A stretch of DNA of 64,000 nucleotides. Source: Thermoplasmata archaeon (GTDB lineage Archaea; Thermoplasmatota; Thermoplasmata; Sysuiplasmatales; Sysuiplasmataceae). Positions 57,656 to 64,000 of this stretch are shown here, one piece after another (position 1 is the stretch's first letter; every line of letters starts with the position of its first letter). Location of the stretch: assembly GCA_021806165.1 (NCBI GenBank), contig JAJZXY010000011.1, forward strand, positions 1-64,000, read 5' to 3'. The notes beneath the pieces are model-generated. The model did not search any database and was not told the origin of the DNA. It saw only the letters and a program-made list of their open reading frames with translations. The translations under genes and the position numbers were made by a program.

Positions 57656-58468
57656 TCACTTCAGCGTCCTTGAATAGAATGTGAGTACCCTTGCCCAGGC
57701 ATCCTTTGCGGCCTCCTCTCTGTAGTTGTTGGCTGCGGTATCATTGAAGAATGCGTGAGGTGCACCCGGGTATATGCACATCTCGAACGCCTTCTCACGT
57801 TCAGCCATCGCGCGAACGAGTTCCGGGAGACCTTCATTTATCCTCTTGTCCATCCCGCCGTATATGCCAAGGACTGCACCCCTGATGTTCTCCACACTCT
57901 CGATCGGTTCAGGGTTGGAGCCGTAGAAAATAACTGAAGCGTCTGTCTTGCCTGTACATGCAAGCCTTCCGGACATTGCACCGCCAAAGCAGAATCCGAC
58001 GCTTCCGATCCTGCCGTTGACATATTCAAGCCCGTTGAGGTAGTCCACTCCAAGCGAGAGCTCCTCCGTGAGTTCTTCATGAGGCATGTTGAAGACCTTC
58101 TCCATGAGCGAGCCCACCTCATTTCTCTCCTGCTCAGGCAGTTTGGCAAGCTCCGCCTGCACATATTGACTGTCACGCTGCTTCTCAGGAGGGATAGTGG
58201 CAAAGAAGGCTATTACCCTCCTGATTTTCTGCTCCGTCAGGCCCGGTGGAACATGGCCGCTCGAAAAGAGCTGCGGCGCAAGAACAACGTATCCTTCGGC
58301 AGCCAGCCTGTTGGCCACATCCTTGATATGGTCATTCAATCCCCATATCTCGTGCACCATCACTATTCCCGGATGCTTTCCCCCTTCGGGACGGGCAAGA
58401 TATGCATCTATCTTCCCCATTGTCCCTTCATATTGCACGTCCTCGCCCAATGTCTTTTCTCTTGCCAT
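57656..58468 (-). CDS. Dienelactone hydrolase family protein
   Basis: 270 aa from ATG 58468, since GGAGGAG lies upstream and the family N-terminus (MAREKTLGEDVQYEG) starts here. The alpha/beta-hydrolase triad is Cys in VGFCFGGAMS, Asp in GGMDKRI or nearby, and His in GAPHAFFND. Dienelactone hydrolases open lactones in aromatic breakdown, but archaeal members are of unknown substrate. Divergent from the M42 peptidase. Confidence 0.87.
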   Translation of the reverse strand: MAREKTLGEDVQYEGTMGKIDAYLARPEGGKHPGIVMVHEIWGLNDHIKDVANRLAAEGYVVLAPQLFSSGHVPPGLTEQKIRRVIAFFATIPPEKQRDSQYVQAELAKLPEQERNEVGSLMEKVFNMPHEELTEELSLGVDYLNGLEYVNGRIGSVGFCFGGAMSGRLACTGKTDASVIFYGSNPEPIESVENIRGAVLGIYGGMDKRINEGLPELVRAMAEREKAFEMCIYPGAPHAFFNDTAANNYREEAAKDAWARVLTFYSRTLK

Positions 58469-58589
58469 CAAAACACAGTCTCCTCCTAATCCGCATCTGA
58501 TATTAATCGCTTGATCATCGTCCGGCACGGCGCTAATGCAGGAGGACCCGGGAGTATTGTTTTATCCGCCGCCCCCGATCCACTTCTTC

Positions 58590-59687
58590 ATGACTCTGGA
58601 CGAGAAAAGGGTGAAATTCCTCGGGGAACTGTCAGAATCATTTGGGCCTTCAGGCTTTGAACGAGAGACTGCTGCCATGCTGAAGAGGAATGTTTCAGCA
58701 TATGCGGATGAGGTCACGCATGACCGCCTCGGCTCCCTGATATGCAGGAAGGAGGGCAGTTCGAGGTCCCCCAGGATTCTCCTCGCCGGACACATGGATG
58801 AAGTAGGCTTCGTGATCACCGGCATAGACAGGGAGACTGGATTCCTGAGCTTCGGTCCGCTCGGCGGATGGTTTGATCAGGTCCTGCTGGGCCACAGGGT
58901 GAGGATACGGACTTCGGCAGGTGACGTCCCCGGCGTCATCGCGTCCAAGCCTCCGCACCTTCTGGGTGAGGAGGAAAGGGAAAAGGTGGTAAAGCTCAAC
59001 CGGATGTATATCGACGTTGGGGCCACAAGCGGCGACATGGTGAGGGAGCAGTTTGGCGTGAAAATAGGCGACCCTGTTTCCCCCTCCGCCCCCTTCTACA
59101 CGACAATGAATGGCAGGGTTGCGGTCGGAAAGGCGTTTGATGACAGGGTTGGAACATTTGTGGGCGTGGAGGTGCTCAGAAGGCTCAAGGAGGGGACTAT
59201 TGCTCATCCCAACACGGTATACCTTGCATGCACCGTACAGGAGGAGGTTGGGCTGAGGGGCGCCCAGACAGTAGCAAACATTGTCCAGCCGGACGTTGCC
59301 ATCGTGCTTGAAGTGGACATTGCAGGCGACGTCCCTGGTATAAAGGCGGACGAGGCGCCTGCCAGGATGGGCGGGGGGACATCTGTACTGACTTATGATG
59401 CGAGCATGATTCCGAACCAGCCCCTGAAGCAGTTCGTCATCAAGACGGCAGAGGATGAGGGGTTGCGCTATCAGCTGTCGACCGTCGGCAGGGGAGGTAC
59501 CGACGGAGGTAAATTCCACCTCGCGGGCCCGGGATGTCCGACTATTGTGCTGAGCGTCCCTGCAAGACACATACACTCCCACTCGTCTTCAGTTGACCTG
59601 GAGGATGTCGACACAACCGTAAGGCTCGTGCTCTCCGTTCTGAAGAAGCTCGACGTCTCAGCAGCAGAAAGCTTTGTCAGCTCCTGA
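58590..59687 (+). CDS. M42-family aminopeptidase (TET type)
   Basis: 365 aa from ATG 58590, placed about 28 bases after TTTTATCC so that the transcript is leaderless; an earlier in-frame ATG at 58536 is less likely. Metal ligands are His and Asp in AGHMDEVGF, Asp in FDDRVG, Glu-Glu in TVQEEVGLRG, Asp in EVDIAGD, and a C-terminal His in PARHIHSH. TET peptidases form dodecamers that trim peptides, completing protein breakdown started by thermopsin and the proteasome. Confidence 0.92.
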   Translation: MTLDEKRVKFLGELSESFGPSGFERETAAMLKRNVSAYADEVTHDRLGSLICRKEGSSRSPRILLAGHMDEVGFVITGIDRETGFLSFGPLGGWFDQVLLGHRVRIRTSAGDVPGVIASKPPHLLGEEEREKVVKLNRMYIDVGATSGDMVREQFGVKIGDPVSPSAPFYTTMNGRVAVGKAFDDRVGTFVGVEVLRRLKEGTIAHPNTVYLACTVQEEVGLRGAQTVANIVQPDVAIVLEVDIAGDVPGIKADEAPARMGGGTSVLTYDASMIPNQPLKQFVIKTAEDEGLRYQLSTVGRGGTDGGKFHLAGPGCPTIVLSVPARHIHSHSSSVDLEDVDTTVRLVLSVLKKLDVSAAESFVSS

Positions 59688-59704
59688 GCCGGGTGGAGGG
59701 AACA

Positions 59705-60166
59705 TCACTGAGTACCTGACTTCTTTCGCTGAATGAATGCAGTGACTGCGGATACGATGGCAAATACAAGAATCAGGACGACGGCAAGGGACGTTGCAAA
59801 GACGGAGCCTGAATTGTGTATGTAGCCGAAGCCGAAAAGGTAGTCCCAGCCGCTGTATGGCCCCCCTCCGGAGAATGAGCTGAGCGCAAGCCCGCTCGCA
59901 GCATCTCCCAGAATGGCCGCAATGCCGACGACAGACCAGACACCTGATGCCACCTTCGCCCCCCTGACCATCCCGGCTGCCAGCAGCCCTGTGAGCAGCA
60001 CGTTTACAACTGTGAACACAAGCAGCCCGTACCAGTGGAGGCTGTTTCCTGAAAGCTTGAGGTACTTGTCAGAAGTCAGCAGGTATATTCCCGCCACCTC
60101 CTCGACAAGCAGTGAGAGGAGCAGCGGATACCGCCTGCTGCTCTCCCGCGCCTCCTCAGCAGACAT
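59705..60166 (-). CDS. Four-helix membrane protein of unknown function
   Basis: 153 aa with four hydrophobic segments (about 14-30, 43-65, 75-98, 118-143) and a basic tail RKKSGTQ. No cysteines or charged motifs in the helices point to a function. It converges on the M42 peptidase gene. Confidence 0.6.
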   Translation of the reverse strand: MSAEEARESSRRYPLLLSLLVEEVAGIYLLTSDKYLKLSGNSLHWYGLLVFTVVNVLLTGLLAAGMVRGAKVASGVWSVVGIAAILGDAASGLALSSFSGGGPYSGWDYLFGFGYIHNSGSVFATSLAVVLILVFAIVSAVTAFIQRKKSGTQ

Positions 60167-60467
60167 TGTGCACAGAAATGTGTCTGTTCATATTAAGTTG
60201 CCGAAATTCGTGAAGCGGGTCCCTGCACACAGTCCGGAGGACTTTCTGGCACAGGTTCACTTTTGATGCTTACAGGTAACTTCGTGTTTCGAAATGAAGG
60301 CGTGTAGTTTTGTAAGATCATCAAGATTTAAGTATTAATCAGAGATCATGTCAACATACAGGAAGCCATGCTCCCGCCGTGCTTGCGGGGCGAATGATGC
60401 CTTAGGCGTCAAAGTGAAATATCAATTGGCTATAGTGCTGAGTGCAAAGTGATTGAGGAACCAAAAT
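60167..60467. other. Gene-free stretch with promoter and leader hairpin before the radical SAM gene
   Basis: Near 60330-60343 is AT-rich ATTTAAGTATTAATC, the likely promoter. The expected leader of about 100 bases holds a stem CCCGC (60373-60377) / GCGGG (60385-60389) with a 7-nt loop, and a weak C-box-like ATGATGC with CTGA further on. No coding frame or RNA family is recognised. Confidence 0.4.
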
Positions 60468-62144
60468 ATGACCAAGTTTGTCCTTATCCCTGACGCAACG
60501 CTCAACTATGATTACAGGAATTTCCCGCTGCTCGATTTCATGCCCTGCGCACCGTCGAACGTCCTGCCTGAGATGGTGTATTCCTTTTTGAGGGGCTCGT
60601 CCTCACCGCCGCTGCCAGACGGGAGGGCCAAGTACGCACCATATTCGCTCAGGAAGATCGAAGCAGCACTCCTCATGAAGTACGGACCGGGGGATGTGGT
60701 TGTCGCACATGAGGACCACATACAGGATTTCATTAAGGATGACACGGAGGTAATAGGTGTCACCACGATGGACCCTCTGGGCGCTGGTCCGCTCACTATG
60801 TCCTACTCCATCCTTTTCGAGACCACCGCCCATCCTTGGGTGAGGAAGGAGTGGTACCGCCTCATGGACAGGATAAACACGGCCAGGAAGGGGAAGAAGG
60901 CGAAGCTTGTTGTCGGCGGTCCGGGCGTCTGGGAGTTCATGCTATTCCCGGAGGAGCTGGAGAGGTGCGGCATAGATTACGCATTCCAGGGGGAGGCGGA
61001 CGACATAGCCCCTGCCATCTTCGAGCAGCTGGGAGACGGGGATGTGGACAGCAGCATGTTCTATCACGGCTACATGAGCTTCGATGAAAATTTCAGGAGG
61101 GCATACAAGGACTCGGACAGGTTCGTCACAAGAAAACCCGGGTCGCCCAACTACCCCTCCCTTGAGCAGATACCTCTGATACAGGGAGCGACTATGAAGG
61201 GCATGGCAGAGGTCATGCGCGGCTGTGGCGTCGGATGCGACTTCTGTGAGGTGACTCTCCGTCCCTCCAGATATTATACCCACGAGATGGTGCGGAAGGA
61301 GGTGGAGGTCAATGCTCGGAACGGCTGGGACAACGCGTGGCTCCACTCCGATGAGATATTCGCCTACAAGCACGGCAGGCTCTTCGAGCCTAATGAGGAG
61401 GCGCTGACCAGCCTCCTCTCGACCGTGATGTCCATACCCGGTATAAAGAGCGCAAATCCAACGCACGGCAGGATATCGATTCCGGCCGCCTACCCTGAGC
61501 TGATAGGAAAGCTGAGCGGGATACTGCGCGCCGACCCCTCCAACTGGATAGGAATCCAGGTAGGCGTTGAGACGGGCAGCGAAAGGCTTGCAAAGATGCA
61601 TATGCCCAACAAAACGCTCCCGTTACGCATAGGCTCCGACGGCTCCTGGCAGGATATAGTCTGGTGGGGTGTGCACAACTTCAACAGGCATTTCTGGAGA
61701 CCAGCCTTTACCGTCCAGGTCGGGCAGAGAGGTGAGGAGGAGGAGGACAACTGGGAGACCGTCGAGATGATAAACAGAATGAGCAACTCCTACGTCGACG
61801 GGAGGCCTTTCGAGTTCACAATAACGCCGATGCAGAATGTTCCGCTCGGCCTCATAAAGAACAGGAAGTTCGATTCACTCAACCTGTCGGAGTCGCAGCT
61901 CGCCGTCTACTATGCAGCCTACAGGCATCTGGCAAAGATGGCCGCGAGGGATTCCACTTCCGTCGCATCGGGAGGACTGCTTGGCAGGGTCGGGACATCA
62001 TCACTGATTTCAATTGGCGGCTGGCTGATGCTTAAAGGGGTTGAAAGGATATGCCGGAGGCGCGGCCTCGATGTTGAAAAGGTCAAGCACTACGGGATTG
62101 ATGAACAGAGGTCAGACATCAAGCCTGCCCCTGTCCACGCCTGA
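60468..62144 (+). CDS. Radical SAM protein with B12-binding-like N-terminal region
   Basis: 558 aa from ATG 60468; GAGGAACC before it serves as SD. The first 180 residues resemble the cobalamin-binding-like domain common before radical SAM domains (EVIGVTTMDPLG, LVVGGPGVWEF). The cluster motif is RGCGVGCDFCEVTL (CxxxCxxC). The radical SAM barrel continues through GIQVGVETGSERL. No second cluster motif is evident. It may be a methyltransferase or lipid/cofactor-modifying enzyme; the substrate is unknown. It is monocistronic with a long leader. Confidence 0.85.
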   Translation: MTKFVLIPDATLNYDYRNFPLLDFMPCAPSNVLPEMVYSFLRGSSSPPLPDGRAKYAPYSLRKIEAALLMKYGPGDVVVAHEDHIQDFIKDDTEVIGVTTMDPLGAGPLTMSYSILFETTAHPWVRKEWYRLMDRINTARKGKKAKLVVGGPGVWEFMLFPEELERCGIDYAFQGEADDIAPAIFEQLGDGDVDSSMFYHGYMSFDENFRRAYKDSDRFVTRKPGSPNYPSLEQIPLIQGATMKGMAEVMRGCGVGCDFCEVTLRPSRYYTHEMVRKEVEVNARNGWDNAWLHSDEIFAYKHGRLFEPNEEALTSLLSTVMSIPGIKSANPTHGRISIPAAYPELIGKLSGILRADPSNWIGIQVGVETGSERLAKMHMPNKTLPLRIGSDGSWQDIVWWGVHNFNRHFWRPAFTVQVGQRGEEEEDNWETVEMINRMSNSYVDGRPFEFTITPMQNVPLGLIKNRKFDSLNLSESQLAVYYAAYRHLAKMAARDSTSVASGGLLGRVGTSSLISIGGWLMLKGVERICRRRGLDVEKVKHYGIDEQRSDIKPAPVHA

Positions 62145-62196
62145 CACCGCATGTCAGCCGGCCGGCTGCAGTGTATATTATCTGCCTAAGATCAGC

Positions 62197-62204
62197 TTAA
62201 ATAA
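62197..62204 (+). promoter_or_regulatory. TATA box of the MMPL exporter gene
   Basis: TTAAATAA is centred about 29 bases before ATG 62230, consistent with a leaderless or nearly leaderless transcript. Confidence 0.55.
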
Positions 62205-62229
62205 ATGCTCCTGTTAATTCGAAATCGTA

Positions 62230-64000
62230 ATGTTCGAGAACTCGTTCGAGTCGATGGGAAGGATCGCCGAGAAGCACAGCGGCAAACTCATCATAGCTTG
62301 GATTGTCATTATAGTGGTGCTCGCTCCCTTTGCCAGCCTCCTTTTCGGCATGACCTCGTATGATGTGGGCTCGGGCATAGTCCCTTCCAATTCAATGGCT
62401 GTCCGGGCCGGGAATCTGCTGGCACAGTACTTCCCTGGAAGTGCGCCCAGCAGCAATTCCAGCTCCAACCTGGTTGTAGTTACAACAGGGACGAACATCA
62501 ATGACGCGAGCGTCATTTCATCCTATCTCAACACCGAATCGGTCCTTGCGAAATATCTGAGCGGCCAGGGAATCAGCGGCAATGTCACATCCGTCATTAC
62601 AGTGGAGAACAGCACCCTGAATGCATTCGCATCAGGAGCCAGGGAGGAGTTGAACGGCACATATTCGCTCATAGGCCAGCTCAATGGCGAGACCGCACTC
62701 CTCAATTCATCTCTCAACCAGACGCTGCAGATGCTTTACGGCCTTCCTGCACTCTACCTTTCTTATCTCACGGCGAGCGGCTCTCCCTCTTATGCGTACA
62801 ACATGACTGCGCTGGATGCATCATCATCCCCGGTATCAGCCGTCTATTTCAGCTCATTCGCCTTCTTCTTCAATTCCACCATTGTCAACGATACAATGCT
62901 CAGGGCATCCTCTTCAATTGTCAGCGCGGTCACAAACTCAACTTCCCCATACCACTCACTACTGTCCTCAAATCCACCACTGCAGGGCATGTCCTACTCC
63001 ATCATACAGAACTTCACACTTGGCAACTTTCGGTTCTCCACTCCAGGCGATCGTGCTCACTACGATTCATTCGCTTACAACTATTCCTTTGCCGCAGTCG
63101 TCCCCTCCCTTCAGTCCAATACGACTGTAAACACCTTCATAACAGACCAGCTCAACACAACGGTGGCCTCATTCTTTGAGCAGGCTTATGCCGGGGGGAA
63201 TGCAGCCCCGGCGGGTCTGGTTCAGCAGATGTCCGTGTCTCTGACAGGCCATGGTCTTGAGTCGTCGCTGTTCGCCAATCCGCTGATACAGGTCAACAGC
63301 GCATCAATGCAGGGTTTCCTCTCCCTCCTGCAGGCCAGCAGCGACAGCACCACCCAGCTGATGTGGAGGGTGATGCAGTATTCAGGCTTCTCAGGATACC
63401 CGGTTGTACCGACGCCCTATGTGATGAGGAGCTTCGTAGGCTATGACAACTCCACCACCATCATGGTTGTCGGTACGTCGCAGAATCTGACCTCAGGGCA
63501 GACAAGCATGGTGCAGGCAATCATCACATCAGGCTTTTCCACGATAGGCGGGAGCCGTGTCTACATCTCAGGCAACAACGTGATGAACTCGCAGCTTGCA
63601 ACGCAGACCATCGACGGCATGGTAAGGGCACTTATCATCGGCATAGTGCTTTCCATCATCATTGTGGGGATATTCTTCAGGTCGGTCGTCGCTGCATTCC
63701 TCCCGCTTGCCATGTTTGCAGTCTCAGCCATGACTGCCTTCTCTATCAATGCACTGCTCTACAAGTATGTGCTGAGGTCGAGCATCTCGTTCATCACTCC
63801 GACTCTCCTCCTGATACTGCTGCTCGGCCTTTCCACCGATTACGTTGTTTACATAATGTCCAGATACAGAAACGAACTCAGGAAGGGAAATCCCAACCCT
63901 GTCATTGTTTCAAGCAAGTGGGCGGGTCACGCCGTCTTCACCTCGGGCCTCACCGTTTCGATGTCATACATCGCGCTGTGGGTGTCAAATGTCCCGATTT
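62230..64000 (+). CDS. MMPL/RND-superfamily exporter, cut by the window end
   Basis: 590 codons are visible with no stop. A first membrane helix (about 20-42, LIIAWIVIIVVLAPFASLLFG) is followed by a long Ser/Asn-rich exterior loop with many glycosylation sites (about 45-460). Then come helices (about 466-490, 493-515, 525-545) and LLGLSTDYVVYIMSRYRNELRKG, the MMPL motif that carries the proton-relay Asp. These transporters move lipids or other hydrophobic cargo using the proton gradient. The C-terminal repeat half lies outside the window. Confidence 0.88.
   Translation, partial: MFENSFESMGRIAEKHSGKLIIAWIVIIVVLAPFASLLFGMTSYDVGSGIVPSNSMAVRAGNLLAQYFPGSAPSSNSSSNLVVVTTGTNINDASVISSYLNTESVLAKYLSGQGISGNVTSVITVENSTLNAFASGAREELNGTYSLIGQLNGETALLNSSLNQTLQMLYGLPALYLSYLTASGSPSYAYNMTALDASSSPVSAVYFSSFAFFFNSTIVNDTMLRASSSIVSAVTNSTSPYHSLLSSNPPLQGMSYSIIQNFTLGNFRFSTPGDRAHYDSFAYNYSFAAVVPSLQSNTTVNTFITDQLNTTVASFFEQAYAGGNAAPAGLVQQMSVSLTGHGLESSLFANPLIQVNSASMQGFLSLLQASSDSTTQLMWRVMQYSGFSGYPVVPTPYVMRSFVGYDNSTTIMVVGTSQNLTSGQTSMVQAIITSGFSTIGGSRVYISGNNVMNSQLATQTIDGMVRALIIGIVLSIIIVGIFFRSVVAAFLPLAMFAVSAMTAFSINALLYKYVLRSSISFITPTLLLILLLGLSTDYVVYIMSRYRNELRKGNPNPVIVSSKWAGHAVFTSGLTVSMSYIALWVSNVPI

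Noticed and set aside
58695-59582. Long open frame antisense to the M42 peptidase gene
   Set aside because: It mirrors a strongly coding sense gene with third-position GC bias and has no family resemblance.
60393-60442. Box C/D guide RNA
   Set aside because: ATGATGC and a CTGA can be found about 45 bases apart, but C', D' boxes and a terminal stem are not convincing.
1-64000. CRISPR arrays, tRNA or rRNA genes
   Set aside because: No regularly spaced repeats, cloverleaf sequences or rRNA-like stretches were recognised by eye; a covariance-model scan would be needed to exclude them fully.

Overview
This window reads as chromosome of an acidophilic, probably moderately thermophilic archaeon related to Thermoplasmata (Thermoplasmatota). 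Archaeal markers are Sec61-beta, a PAC2 protein, an Lhr-type helicase, a thermopsin-family protease, a two-subunit 2-oxoacid:ferredoxin oxidoreductase, a Thermoplasma-like nicotinate phosphoribosyltransferase, and many AT-rich TATA boxes about 20-30 bp before leaderless starts. The assignment rests on gene content recalled from family knowledge, not on a database search.

Layout. 1-2.04 kb: two decayed or simple insertion sequences whose terminal inverted repeats can be read directly. 2.08-6.07 kb: a very large secreted, membrane-anchored thermopsin. 6.1-10.1 kb (minus): ilvB-ilvN-ilvC and a short-chain dehydrogenase. 10.4-18.9 kb (plus): sugar genes (aldo/keto reductase, glucose dehydrogenase, GH15 glucosidase or trehalase), then a catabolic set (cyclase-family hydrolase, amine/amino-acid dehydrogenase alpha and beta subunits, FAH-family hydrolase). 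18.9-23.8 kb: Lhr-like helicase, SelW-like protein, family X DNA polymerase.

23.8-45.4 kb is the outstanding part: a sulfur-oxidation island. Plus strand: TusA-like carrier, SQR/FCSD-like flavoprotein, DsrE-like protein, DUF1641 protein and a second TusA. Minus strand, converging on tusA: a 14-gene run sHdrC2-B2-A-Hyp-C1-B1, lipoate-binding protein LbpA, DsrE, lipoate ligase, Mrp-like ATPase, a 65-aa orphan and TusD/C/B-like proteins. After a TnpB and a phosphoesterase come AprM, AprB, AprA and Sat (plus). A further DsrE2-like gene lies at 45 kb. Together they make a coherent route: sulfane sulfur handed over by Tus/DsrE carriers, oxidised to sulfite by lipoyl-LbpA and sHdr, then sulfite to APS to sulfate, with ATP formed by Sat and electrons passed to the membrane by AprM. 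No rDsrAB, Sox or QmoABC genes are present. A 12-bp motif, TGGAAATAATAA, occurs at the promoters of sHdr, aprM and dsrE2, with an 11/12 match before tusA-SQR, suggesting a shared regulon.

45.5-64 kb: housekeeping and transport genes, including an MDR oxidoreductase, lysS, sec61-beta, isochorismatase-like hydrolase, nicotinate phosphoribosyltransferase, 2-oxoacid:ferredoxin oxidoreductase, PAC2, MarR with an MFS exporter, dienelactone hydrolase, M42 peptidase, a radical SAM protein, and an MMPL/RND exporter cut by the window end. Three genes lack ATG/GTG/TTG where their family N-terminus should begin, and each has an in-frame CTG nearby. No tRNA, rRNA or CRISPR array was recognised.
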